Below the pieces are notes generated by a model that was not told the origin of the DNA, did not search any database, and saw nothing but the letters and a program-made list of their open reading frames with translations. A program made the position numbers and the translations under genes. DNA of 64,000 bases. Origin: Alphaproteobacteria bacterium. GTDB taxonomy: Bacteria; Pseudomonadota; Alphaproteobacteria; Micavibrionales; Micavibrionaceae. Below are positions 54,402 to 63,231 of the stretch, one piece after another. The stretch lies in NCBI GenBank assembly GCA_016699735.1, contig CP065008.1:496001-560000 (forward strand), written 5' to 3'. How positions within the stretch are numbered: the first letter of the stretch is position 1; every line of letters begins with the position of its first letter.

Positions 54402-55163
54402 ATGAAACATCTTCTTCTCTGCGCAGCGGCACTTGGTTTTATCTCTTTTTTATCCGGCCCGGCTTTCGCGGTAAGCTACACGGCGACTCCGCAAGAATCT
54501 GAATCCGAGTCCAGTTTGGATGCATCAGATCAGAAAAACGAGGAGGAAGAAAGGAAGAGTACCGAAGGGTTGACCTTTGAAGAGAAGATGAAGGAATTCA
54601 ATTCGACCAAGGCGTTTTTGACCGAGTCAAGAAAGCTTTTCGCCGGACAAGTCAGCGACAACGAAGACCGGGCGATAGGGGAAATAAAGGACATTATCAT
54701 AGCAGAAGGGGGAGAGGTTTTGGGAGTAATGGCCGTTTTGGGGAGGCTTTCCATGGGGAATGCCTATTTAAACGCACAGGATATGAAACTTGAGGGCGCA
54801 CAAAAGGGCTATAAAATTGGCTTTTCCGGGGATGACGTAAAAAAAATATTTATAGAGATGCCCAATAAACCGCCACAAAGCCCCGAAGGAAAAATTCTTT
54901 CGGCTAAGGCCCTCTACAAGCAGGATGTAATCACTCTTAAAGGGGATAGTTTCGGAGAAATCGTAGATATACTCTTTTCAGAGGACGCTATGCGAGTAGA
55001 AGCGGTTTTAACCGAGGTGAATTTTGGACCTGTAAGAAAAACCTTGGTCGCAGTCCCTGTAGAGGCTTTATCATTTAGTCAAAAGCGCACGAAGCCGATC
55101 TTCACGATCGATTCAAAAATGGCGGCCAAAGTTATGGACTTCGCAATCGCTCAAAAAAAATAA
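54402..55163 (+). CDS. Secreted PRC-barrel-like protein
   Basis: 253 residues from the start at 54402 (MKHLLLCAAALGFISFLSGP signal peptide); in-frame ATGs at 54330, 54366 and 54393 cannot be ruled out. After an acidic, low-complexity linker come two PRC-barrel-like units: SRKLFAGQVSDNEDRAIGEI with EVLGVMAVLG, and ILSAKALYKQ with SFGEIVDILFS. PRC barrels mediate protein or RNA contacts. The 3' end overlaps dapE on the other strand by 13 nt. Confidence 0.65.
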   Translation: MKHLLLCAAALGFISFLSGPAFAVSYTATPQESESESSLDASDQKNEEEERKSTEGLTFEEKMKEFNSTKAFLTESRKLFAGQVSDNEDRAIGEIKDIIIAEGGEVLGVMAVLGRLSMGNAYLNAQDMKLEGAQKGYKIGFSGDDVKKIFIEMPNKPPQSPEGKILSAKALYKQDVITLKGDSFGEIVDILFSEDAMRVEAVLTEVNFGPVRKTLVAVPVEALSFSQKRTKPIFTIDSKMAAKVMDFAIAQKK

Positions 55164-56278
55164 AGCATCAAAATCCGCTCATAAATCCGGGTAAGGTCTT
55201 CAAGGTCTTTGACGGAAGCGTGTTCGTCGATCTGGTGGATGCTGGCGTTGATCGCGCCGAACTCGACGACCGGGCAGTAATTCACGATAAACCGCGCATC
55301 CGACGTGCCGCCGTTGGTCGTGTATTCGGCCTTTTTCCCGGTAATATCCTGAACGGCTTTTAAGACAAGCGCCGACCAGTCTCCCGGCCGGGTGATAAAA
55401 CTCTCCGCCCCGCAGGACAGCTCCAGTTCATAGGGGTGTTTGACCTTGTCGAGGATATCGACGATTTTTTGACTGATGGTTTCCGAACTCCAGCGGTCGT
55501 TAAACCGGATATTGAACGTGGCCCTGCCTTCGGAGGGGATCACATTGCTGGCGGGATTACCCACATCGATCGTCGTGACCTCCAGATTGGTTTGCGGAAA
55601 ATAGGCCGAACCTTTGTCGAATACGTGATCGCTGAGCGCATCCAGCATTTTGATCAGCGGAGGCAGCGGATTATGCGCCAGATGCGGGTAGGCCACATGG
55701 CCCTGTTTTCCGGCAACTCTTAAAGTTCCCGAAAGCGAGCCGCGCCGCCCGATTTTGATTTCCTGTCCCAGCGTATCGGGATTAGTGGGTTCGCCCACCA
55801 GCGCAACATCGGGGAGATGCCCGTGTTCCTTCATCCATTCCAGAACCCGCACCGTGCCGTTGACAGCCGGCCCCTCTTCATCTCCGGTTATAAGCAGGCT
55901 GATGCTCCCGTCGAAATGTTTCTTCCGCTCGATAAATGAAACGGCGGCGGCGGCGAAGGCGGCTACAGCGCCTTTCATATCGGCGGCTCCGCGTCCGTAG
56001 AGAATGCCGTTATGGACTTCAGCGCCGAACGGGGTGTGGGTCCATTTTTGCTCCGGCCCCGTCGGCACGACATCGGTATGTCCGGCAAAGCACAGATGCT
56101 TGCCCCCTGTGCCGTAGCGGGCGAACAGGTTCGGTACGTCTTCGAACTGTAAATGCGAACAGGAAAAACCGACAGCGGAAAGCTTTTGAGCCAGAAAAGC
56201 CTGCGCCCCCGCATCTTCGGGGGTCACGGACGGGCAGCGGATCAGACCCTGCGCGAGAGAAAGGACGTCATAACTCAT
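55151..56278 (-). CDS. dapE: Succinyl-diaminopimelate desuccinylase
   Basis: 375 residues. Hydrolyses N-succinyl-LL-diaminopimelate in lysine and peptidoglycan synthesis, as a two-metal M20 enzyme. Metal and catalytic motifs are FAGHTDVVPTGP and ITGDEEGPAVNGT, then GRRGSLSGTLRV and the C-terminal TTNGGTSDARFI. It ends the minus-strand run dapD, HD gene, dapE; the gap to the HD gene is 11 nt. Confidence 0.96.
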   Translation of the reverse strand: MSYDVLSLAQGLIRCPSVTPEDAGAQAFLAQKLSAVGFSCSHLQFEDVPNLFARYGTGGKHLCFAGHTDVVPTGPEQKWTHTPFGAEVHNGILYGRGAADMKGAVAAFAAAAVSFIERKKHFDGSISLLITGDEEGPAVNGTVRVLEWMKEHGHLPDVALVGEPTNPDTLGQEIKIGRRGSLSGTLRVAGKQGHVAYPHLAHNPLPPLIKMLDALSDHVFDKGSAYFPQTNLEVTTIDVGNPASNVIPSEGRATFNIRFNDRWSSETISQKIVDILDKVKHPYELELSCGAESFITRPGDWSALVLKAVQDITGKKAEYTTNGGTSDARFIVNYCPVVEFGAINASIHQIDEHASVKDLEDLTRIYERILMLYFF

Positions 56279-56289
56279 GCACGGGTAGC

Positions 56290-57396
56290 TTAACGGTTAA
56301 AGTCGGGAATGTCATCAGTGCCGGTTCGGGAACCGGCGGCTCCGCCTGCTGAGTCGCCAGACCCTGAACCGGAACCTTTTGAGCCGCCGGAACCAGAAAT
56401 TATTCCGCGGTCAATATCTGCGTCTTTTGCCGGAGTTTTAGCCAGATGAGTTTCGGGATAGGTGTGCCGGATGCGCTCGGCGGCGAAGATCAACGGATGA
56501 AAACCTTTCGGAAGCTTCTTAAAGCCTTTATCCGGCATTTCGCTTCGCAGATCGTTATCATCCGTGATCTTCTTACCCGTATCGACGATATAATAACGGC
56601 AGACCTGTGATTCCTGCTGGATAACAAATTCAAGAGCCTTATAGATTTCCGCCTGAGAGGGAAAGGCCAGAGAAGCATCGCGCACATAATCGCTTTGGAG
56701 CTGAAGAGTTTTGGCAACATAAAAAGTCATCCTCATTTTATCTTCCGGGCCTTCGTTTTCCTTCACGCCGATCAAGGTCATGATGTTATGGGCGCGGTCA
56801 ATCATCTTGGCAACGGACGCGTTTCGCATCTTCTGAATGGCCAGATAATATTCGTAATCGTTTTTGTAGCGTGGCGTACCCGTTTTTCCATATCTTTTGG
56901 AAATAACATCAAAATTTTCAAGGAATTCGTCTATCGCTGAGCTATCCATAAACCCCTTTTCGTTACGGAGATACCGTGAGAGATCTTCTGGGATGACGCC
57001 GAAATCTTCACCCAGGTCATGGGAGAAAATCACGGCGAGGATGCCCTCAGGGTCATCGACATGAAGCCCGTCCTCAATACAGCTGATGAACCAGATGGCC
57101 TGGGTGATTTCGTGCAGAGAACTCGGCGTTTTACCGTCTTTGCGGACAAGGCCGATTTTGCGATCAAGGGTAAAGTCGAGCAGGGCTTCGGCAAAACTAT
57201 AATGTTTGGCGTGCAGCCAGCCGCGTAAATCTTTTACGAGAGGCATAAAATTCTTAATGACGTCATCTTCGGAATTATAACGGCCCGTGCTGGTCAGGTA
57301 TTCGGCAAAGGTGTCACGCCACCGAAACAAATCGCCGCTTGCTACGCGCCGGAAAAACGCAGGCAGACTCTGCCAGTCAGGAACATTTAAATTCAT
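56290..57396 (-). CDS. SpoT-like HD-domain phosphohydrolase (stand-alone)
   Basis: 368 residues. The HD-domain ligands appear in the order and form used by RelA/SpoT/MESH1-type ppGpp hydrolases: His95 in SSLHEITQA, His126-Asp127 with Glu130-Asp131 in SHDLGEDFG, and MIDRAHN (198-204, Asp200 and Asn204). The domain is about 200 residues, but there is no synthetase, TGS or ACT domain. The C-terminus (about 335-368) is a Gly/Ser-rich tail. It lies between dapD and dapE. Hydrolysis of (p)ppGpp or a related nucleotide is the most likely activity. Confidence 0.65.
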   Translation of the reverse strand: MNLNVPDWQSLPAFFRRVASGDLFRWRDTFAEYLTSTGRYNSEDDVIKNFMPLVKDLRGWLHAKHYSFAEALLDFTLDRKIGLVRKDGKTPSSLHEITQAIWFISCIEDGLHVDDPEGILAVIFSHDLGEDFGVIPEDLSRYLRNEKGFMDSSAIDEFLENFDVISKRYGKTGTPRYKNDYEYYLAIQKMRNASVAKMIDRAHNIMTLIGVKENEGPEDKMRMTFYVAKTLQLQSDYVRDASLAFPSQAEIYKALEFVIQQESQVCRYYIVDTGKKITDDNDLRSEMPDKGFKKLPKGFHPLIFAAERIRHTYPETHLAKTPAKDADIDRGIISGSGGSKGSGSGSGDSAGGAAGSRTGTDDIPDFNR

Positions 57397-57519
57397 AAAA
57401 TAAACAACCTAAAATAAACCCGTTCTCGCTCGAGGCTGAGAATGGATATCACATTGAAATATTATTATCCAGAAAAACGTTGTGCAATGCAATAAAATAA
57501 TTGCAAATCAAGAGGTTAT

Positions 57520-58368
57520 CTAGTCTCTGAGCAGATCGTTTACCGCCGTCTTACTGCGGGTTTTTTCATCCACCTGCTTGACAATCACCGCGCAGGCAAG
57601 ACCGGGTCCGGGGCTGCCGTCCGGAAGAGGCTTCCCCGGAAGGGTTCCGGGGATCACAACGGAATAGGCCGGAACGCGGCCCATATGAACCTTGCCGGTG
57701 GCGCGGTCCACGATTTTGGTCGAGGCGCCGATGAAGACGCCCATGGACAGCACCGCGCCCTGTTCGACGATCACACCCTCGGCCACTTCGGAGCGGGCGC
57801 CGATAAAGACGTTGTCCTCGATGATAACCGGCTCGGCCTGCAGAGGCTCCAGAACGCCGCCGATCCCGACGCCGCCGGAAATATGACAGTCCTTCCCGAT
57901 CTGGGCGCAGGAGCCGACCGTGGACCATGTGTCGATCATCGTGCCGGAATCGACGTAGGCGCCGACATTCAGAAAGCTGGGCATCAAAACGGCCCCGGGC
58001 GCAACATAGGCCGAGCGGCGCACAACGCAATCCGGCACGGCACGGAAACCCGCCGCCTTGAATTCTTTCTCGCCCCAGTTCTTGAATTTGCTGTCCACCT
58101 TGTCGTACCAGTGCCCGCCGCCCGCGCCGCCGGAAATCAGCTTGGTGGCGTTCAACCGGAAGGAGAGAAGTACGGCTTTTTTCAGCCACTGATTGACGAC
58201 CCACGCGCCGTCATTTTTCTGGGCAACCCGCACTGAGCCGCTGTCCAGCAGGGAAAGCACCTCCTCGACGGCTTCCTGAATCTTCCCGCCCGTATCGGGT
58301 CCGATATTGGCGCGGTCGTCCCATGCTTGATCGATTGTGGTCTGCAAATGAGCATGAAGAGCGGACAT
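57520..58368 (-). CDS. dapD: 2,3,4,5-tetrahydropyridine-2,6-dicarboxylate N-succinyltransferase
   Basis: 282 residues from the ATG at 58368 (MSALHAHLQTTIDQAWDD); the upstream ATG at 58437 is less likely. Transfers succinyl from succinyl-CoA in the lysine/DAP pathway. The N-terminal helical part is followed by the left-handed beta-helix of hexapeptide repeats (VRRSAYVAPGAVLMPSFLNV, IGGVLEPLQAEPVIIEDNVF, EGVIVEQGAVLSMGVFIGAS). It works upstream of DapE, two genes away. Confidence 0.96.
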   Translation of the reverse strand: MSALHAHLQTTIDQAWDDRANIGPDTGGKIQEAVEEVLSLLDSGSVRVAQKNDGAWVVNQWLKKAVLLSFRLNATKLISGGAGGGHWYDKVDSKFKNWGEKEFKAAGFRAVPDCVVRRSAYVAPGAVLMPSFLNVGAYVDSGTMIDTWSTVGSCAQIGKDCHISGGVGIGGVLEPLQAEPVIIEDNVFIGARSEVAEGVIVEQGAVLSMGVFIGASTKIVDRATGKVHMGRVPAYSVVIPGTLPGKPLPDGSPGPGLACAVIVKQVDEKTRSKTAVNDLLRD

Positions 58369-58442
58369 GGCGGCAACCTTCCTGTGAATGATGGGCGTAA
58401 TCCGATTGAATTGACCATGCCGGACCTGCAAAATCAAGCATC

Positions 58443-59429
58443 ATGCAAGAAAAAAAGGCACATTCGGTTACCTTGTCTGAGGCTTCATCCTGCCGCCTGA
58501 TCTGGAGTTCCGGCGTAACGCCGGAAGGGGAGAAGATTTTCAACCGCATCCCGCGATCAAACCTGTTGCAGAGTTCGGCCTACGGGCAGGCGATGGCCCG
58601 CCTGAACAACCAGCGCCTGCGGCAGGCGGTCATCCTGCTGGATGGTGAGCAGGCCGGGATCGTTCAAATTCTGGAAGCAGGGTTGTTTAACAACAGGATT
58701 CTGGGTGCCCATCTCGACCGCGGACCGCTCTGGCTTGAAAACAAGGGCAGACCGGAACATTTTGAAGCGTTTTTAGAGGCGCTCAGACGGGATTATCCAA
58801 AAAAATTCGGCCGAAAGATGCGCTTCATTCCCGAATGTGAAGACATCCCTCCTAACACTAAGATTTTGGAAGAGAGAGGGTTTAAAAGAGCCTCGGCCCC
58901 CTACCGGACCCTTTGGCTTGATCTCCGGCCTTCTATGGAGAGGCTTCGCGCCAAAACGGCCAAAAATTGGCGCGGCGCCCTGAAAAAGGCGGAAAATCAG
59001 GGGATTGAACTCGTAGGGGACGGGCAGGGCAAGCTTCTGCCCTGGTTTGTCGCCGGATATAGGCAGGATAAGGCGGAAAAGAAGTATGACGGGCCGTCCC
59101 CGCGCACCCTGTCGGTTCTGACTCAAGCCTTTTTGAAGAGAAAAAGTGCATATATCGGCTGTGCAAGTCTGGACGGGGAGCCGCTGGCAGGTGTATTAAT
59201 CATGTGTCACGGGAAAAGCGCGACCTATCAGGCAGGCTGGACGACACAGGCCGGACGTGAGCGTTGCGCGCACCATCTCTTGCTGTGGGAAGCATTGAGA
59301 GTATTAAAGGAGAGGGCAATAGATGATTTCGATCTGGGCGGCATTAACGAAACGCAATCCAAGGGCGTCAAGACCTTCAAGGAAGGATTGGGCGGAACCC
59401 TCGTTCAGACTCCGGGCCTTTGGACTTAG
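58443..59429 (+). CDS. FemAB/GNAT-like acyltransferase
   Basis: 328 residues. The tandem GNAT-type fold of FemAB-related proteins is suggested by NLLQSSAYGQAMARLNNQ, GPLWLENKGRPEHFEAFLEA, YRTLWLDLRPSMERLRAKTA, KNWRGALKKAENQGIELV and the C-terminal YQAGWTTQAGRERCAHHLLL with FDLGGINETQSKGVKTFKEG. Such proteins add amino acids to peptidoglycan precursors or modify lipids and exopolysaccharides; the substrate here is unknown. It is divergent from dapD. Confidence 0.75.
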   Translation: MQEKKAHSVTLSEASSCRLIWSSGVTPEGEKIFNRIPRSNLLQSSAYGQAMARLNNQRLRQAVILLDGEQAGIVQILEAGLFNNRILGAHLDRGPLWLENKGRPEHFEAFLEALRRDYPKKFGRKMRFIPECEDIPPNTKILEERGFKRASAPYRTLWLDLRPSMERLRAKTAKNWRGALKKAENQGIELVGDGQGKLLPWFVAGYRQDKAEKKYDGPSPRTLSVLTQAFLKRKSAYIGCASLDGEPLAGVLIMCHGKSATYQAGWTTQAGRERCAHHLLLWEALRVLKERAIDDFDLGGINETQSKGVKTFKEGLGGTLVQTPGLWT

Positions 59430-60270
59430 GGCTTTAACCGCTCTGGCTCTGGTGTCGCCATCCGCATCGGCCCAAGCGCAACAGGCCAAATCCCCCGACG
59501 TGCAGCGCATGAAGTACGAAGTCTATGCCAGCGGTGTGGACGCGGTCTCCGCCGAGATGCAGATCGACCTGCGCGAAAAAAATTACTACCGCATGATCTT
59601 CGGCGCGGCCACGCAGGGCTTCCTCGCCAGCATGGTCCCGTGGGAAGGCACTTTTGAGTCAAAGGGATGGATGATGCAAGGCGGCAAGCGCCAACCCGAG
59701 ATGCATGAATCCATTGCCTCCTGGAAAAAAGAGCGGGAGGTCAAAACCTACCGTTACGGCAAGGACGGCTCCTTCATCGATCTGATGACCAGCTACACGA
59801 CGAAAAAACCGAAGAAGGAAACGCCTGACAAAAAGCTGACCGACCAGACCACGGACGTCCTCAGCGCCACGCTGGTGATGATGGAGGAACTGGCCCGCGG
59901 CAAGAAGTGCGACGGCTATTCGGAGATCTATGACGGCAAGCGCCGCTATGGCATGGCTTTCCAGCATCAGCGTTACGTCATGATCAAGCCGACCCGCTAC
60001 AATGCTTACAGCGGCCCCGCCGTGGAATGCGTCGTCGAGGTCACGCCCCGCGGCGGTGAATGGCACAAAAAGCCCCGCGGCTGGCTCTCGATCCAGGAGC
60101 AGGGGCGCGAACGAGGAACCATGCCAACCGTGTGGTTCGCCATGATCGGGGAAAACAACAACATTGCCGTTCCGGTGCGTGTACGCGTCAAGACCGCTTA
60201 TGGTACGCTCTTCATGCATCTCACCTATTTCGAGCGCGGGAATCTGGTTCTCACGCAGAAAAAGGACTGA
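59323..60270 (+). CDS. DUF3108-domain secreted protein
   Basis: 315 residues. A long basic N-region leads to a signal core (LRALTALALVSPSASAQA), then the DUF3108 body: MKYEVYASGVDAVSAEMQID, YRMIFGAATQGFLASMVPWE, PAVECVVEVTPRGGEW. Function of DUF3108 is unknown. The ATG at 59323 lies inside the preceding gene (107-nt overlap), but AAAGGAGAGGG is placed 7-10 nt before it and no other ATG, GTG or TTG gives the full signal peptide, so I accept it. glmU follows 33 nt later. Confidence 0.75.
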   Translation: MISIWAALTKRNPRASRPSRKDWAEPSFRLRAFGLRALTALALVSPSASAQAQQAKSPDVQRMKYEVYASGVDAVSAEMQIDLREKNYYRMIFGAATQGFLASMVPWEGTFESKGWMMQGGKRQPEMHESIASWKKEREVKTYRYGKDGSFIDLMTSYTTKKPKKETPDKKLTDQTTDVLSATLVMMEELARGKKCDGYSEIYDGKRRYGMAFQHQRYVMIKPTRYNAYSGPAVECVVEVTPRGGEWHKKPRGWLSIQEQGRERGTMPTVWFAMIGENNNIAVPVRVRVKTAYGTLFMHLTYFERGNLVLTQKKD

Positions 60271-60303
60271 GAAAACTCTTTTCAAGGGATGACCGGGGAA
60301 ACC

Positions 60304-61653
60304 ATGACCAAACGACCCCTCGCCTGCGTAATTCTGGCTGCCGGACGCGGCGTACGGATGAAATCCAAAAAGCCGAAGGTGATGAACGAGCTTCTCGGCT
60401 GGCCCATGATCAAATGGCTGCTCGAAAGCGTCCGCCATCTGGAGCCTGAGCGCACGATCGTCGTCGTTGGCCCGGGCATGGAGGATCTGGTGGAGGCCGT
60501 CCACCCGTGCGAGGCGGTTCTTCAGCCGCAGCAGGACGGTACGGGCAGCGCCCTCAAATGCGCGATGAATCTTCTGCAGAAATTCAACGGGGACGTTCTC
60601 GTTCTGCTGGGCGATACGCCGATGATCTCCCCGCAAACCCTCTGGAACCTGATACAGGCGCGCCAGCAATCCTCCGATACCGGCATCGCCGTTCTCGGAA
60701 CCGAACTGTCCAACCCCACGGGTTATGGCCGCCTGCTGCTGGATGTGGAGGGTAATGTCGCCGCCATCCGCGAAGAGAAGGACGCCACCCTGCCGGAAAA
60801 AATGGTCCGCCTGATCAATACCGGCGCCTTCTGCATGGACGGCAAGCGCCTTGAGCGCTGGCTCGGCAGCCTCACCAACCGCAACGCGCAGAAGGAATAT
60901 TACATCACCGACCTGCCCGAAATCGCCGCCCGCGATGGCTACAAAACCCGCGTGCAGATCACTTTCGATGCCGACGAAGTACGCGGCTGCAATACCCGCG
61001 CCGATCTCGCCGCCCTCGAACGGATCGCGCAAAAACGGATGCGCGAGCATTTTCTTGAACGCGGCGTGACGTTGCAAGACCCCGAAAGCGTCTTCTTCCA
61101 CTTCGATACGATTTTGGAGGAGGGCGTGGTTGTGGAGCCGAACGTCTATTTCGGCCCCGGCGTGGAAGTGGGCGAAGGCTCGCGCATCCGGGCCTTTTCG
61201 CACCTTGAGGGCGCGAAGATCGGCAGCAAGACCACCGTCGGCCCCTTCGCCCGCCTGCGTCCTGGCACGGTTCTGGGGGATAACGTCCGCATCGGCAATT
61301 TCGTTGAGATCAAGAAGTCCACCATCGGCGACCGCAGCAAGGTCAGCCATCTGGGCTATGTTGGTGATTGCGAGATGGGCGAGGATGTGAATTTCGGTTG
61401 CGGCGCGATCACCGTCAATTACGACGGCTTTGAAAAGCACACCACGATCATCGGCAAGGGCGTGATGGTCGGATCAAACGTCAACCTCATCGCCCCGCTG
61501 ATCATCGACGATGGCGCGTTTATTGCCGCCGGTTCGACGATCACGCAGAATGTTCCCGCCGACGCGCTCTCTCTTTCCCGCGCCAAGGAAGAGGTCCGCA
61601 AGGGCTGGGCCGCCACCTACCGCCAGCGCAAGGCCGAAAGAAAGAAGAAATAG
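60304..61653 (+). CDS. glmU: Bifunctional UDP-N-acetylglucosamine pyrophosphorylase / glucosamine-1-phosphate acetyltransferase
   Basis: 449 residues from the ATG at 60304. The N-terminal uridylyltransferase has ACVILAAGRGVRMKSKKPKV and LLGDTPMISPQT; the C-terminal left-handed beta-helix has the acetyltransferase core FVEIKKSTIGDRSKVSHLGY and NFGCGAITVNYDG. It supplies UDP-GlcNAc for peptidoglycan and LPS. A TIMP-like gene begins 1 nt after its stop. Confidence 0.97.
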   Translation: MTKRPLACVILAAGRGVRMKSKKPKVMNELLGWPMIKWLLESVRHLEPERTIVVVGPGMEDLVEAVHPCEAVLQPQQDGTGSALKCAMNLLQKFNGDVLVLLGDTPMISPQTLWNLIQARQQSSDTGIAVLGTELSNPTGYGRLLLDVEGNVAAIREEKDATLPEKMVRLINTGAFCMDGKRLERWLGSLTNRNAQKEYYITDLPEIAARDGYKTRVQITFDADEVRGCNTRADLAALERIAQKRMREHFLERGVTLQDPESVFFHFDTILEEGVVVEPNVYFGPGVEVGEGSRIRAFSHLEGAKIGSKTTVGPFARLRPGTVLGDNVRIGNFVEIKKSTIGDRSKVSHLGYVGDCEMGEDVNFGCGAITVNYDGFEKHTTIIGKGVMVGSNVNLIAPLIIDDGAFIAAGSTITQNVPADALSLSRAKEEVRKGWAATYRQRKAERKKK

Positions 61654-61654
61654 C

Positions 61655-62578
61655 ATGAGATTCATCCTGCTCCTCCTCGCCGCCCTGATCCTCACGCAAC
61701 CTGCATTCGCGTGTTCATGTATGCCGGACGCCTTCACCCCCGAAGCCAGCAAAAACAATATCGCGGAAGCCCGCTATATTTTCGAGGGCAAGGTGGAGAG
61801 CGTCGAACCCGTGACGGCCACTCAACCCGATAGCGCAGGCCAGGTGCTGCCCCTCGCACAAAACCCCAACTTTTCACGCATCACCGTAAACGTGCAGAAG
61901 CTCTATAAAGGCCCACCGGAAACCAAAACCGTGACTTTTTACGCCGACACGGGCACAAGCTGCGGCATCGTGCCGGAGAATGTCAAAAACCTGACCTTCT
62001 TTATGATCCGCGAATTCAACGGCGATCGGGTTCTCGCCCAGCATTGCGGCGATTATATGACCGACGAGGACAGAAAAGCCGTTCTGGCCGGAACCTACCA
62101 GCAGGCCGCATCGCCTGCGCCCGCGCAGGCGGCCACGATGGAACTCTATAAAGACGGCAAGCCCTTCGATCTGCCCGCCGAGGCGAACGCAGACCTGACC
62201 GCGCGTCTCGATCGTATCGCTCGGGATTGCTGGCTCTATATGGGAAAAAGAGCGCAGGCCGATTGGGACAAGGCGCAGAAGGAACAGGCTTACATCGCCA
62301 TCCGCTACCCGTCCCCTATCGAAACGCCTAAACTGGTGGGCATCGGCGACAGTAAAAATCCCGAGCGCGAACGCTTCGAGGAGGCGCTCTTCACCGCCCC
62401 GTCGGACGGCGCCATCCTCCTCGGCCCTCTGGCCCGCGACGGTTCGCGCTTCTACAGCCTCGGCAAATGTTCCGGCGCCCACCTCATCGCCTTTCAGTGC
62501 CGCCCCGAACTCGCGGAATTCTTCGGTGCAGGCTATAAAAAAAGCTGCCACCTCGTGAAGGACTGGAAACTGGAGTGA
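61655..62578 (+). CDS. Secreted NTR/TIMP-like protein, family member 2
   Basis: 307 residues. The signal peptide (RFILLLLAALILTQPAFA) is followed by the classic bacterial NTR/TIMP-like start CSCMPDAFTPEASKNN, then EARYIFEGKVESV, VQKLYKGPPETKTVTFY and TSCGIVPENVKNLTFFMI. The mature N-terminal CxC is intact here. The C-terminal half (YKDGKPFDLPAEANADLTAR onward) is unlike the other two members. The gene begins 1 nt after glmU and is probably cotranscribed. Function unknown. A repeat island follows. Confidence 0.65.
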   Translation: MRFILLLLAALILTQPAFACSCMPDAFTPEASKNNIAEARYIFEGKVESVEPVTATQPDSAGQVLPLAQNPNFSRITVNVQKLYKGPPETKTVTFYADTGTSCGIVPENVKNLTFFMIREFNGDRVLAQHCGDYMTDEDRKAVLAGTYQQAASPAPAQAATMELYKDGKPFDLPAEANADLTARLDRIARDCWLYMGKRAQADWDKAQKEQAYIAIRYPSPIETPKLVGIGDSKNPERERFEEALFTAPSDGAILLGPLARDGSRFYSLGKCSGAHLIAFQCRPELAEFFGAGYKKSCHLVKDWKLE

Positions 62579-62599
62579 AGACTGAGTGCCCCAATCAGC

Positions 62600-63180
62600 A
62601 CTTCATACCTTCTGATCGCTGCCTCCCCTTGTCATCTCCGCCTCTCCTTGTTCTCCCCGCCTCCCCTTGTCATCCCCGCGAAAGCGGGGATCGCGAAAAG
62701 TAAAAAGCAGATATAAGAGAGTCTCCGGCTTATAAGCGCAGACACAACGGTGGGCGCAGAACGCTTTGCGGCTTAGCGATGAAAGGCCAAGGGTGCGGCG
62801 TGGAGCGTCTGAATCGCGAAGACTCAAAGACGCGAAGCGTTCTGTGTCGGTTGTTACACGCTCGTTGTCATTGCAGCGAAGGCTGGAATCTGTGAAAAAA
62901 CAGGTCTGGATTCCCGCCTTCGCGGGAATGCGGGAACGGTTTGAAATATCCCCTCTAAAGCATCCCCGCGAAAGCGGGGATCCAGTAAGAAAAATGTCAG
63001 AGAACACAGCAAGAGACAGCGATTTATGCGCCCTTTCCCTCTCCCGTCCACGGGGAGAGGGATTAAGGGAGAGGGGCGTGAAAAGCCTAAGAACCGGATT
63101 CCTGCTTTCGCAGGAATGACAATATAAGATCGGGCCGCGTCATGTTCGCCGTGATCGTTGTGTTTGATATAAAACCGCCG
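62600..63180. repeat. Repeat island 5
   Basis: Modules: GTCATCCCCGCGAAAGCGGG (62669 and, as CATCCCCGCGAAAGCGGGG, 62962), GGATTCCCGCCTTCGCGGGA (62909), TCCCTCTCCCGTCCACGGGG (63039) with GAGAGGGATTAAGGGAGAGG, GATTCCTGCTTTCGCAGGAA (63098) and a GTTCGCCGTGATCGTTGTGT module (63143). No gene is supported between 62579 and 63231. Confidence 0.8.
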
Positions 63181-63231
63181 CTTTGACAAATTGTCTTCCC
63201 CGCCGCCCGCCTGTGCGGCTAAACTGAGCGC

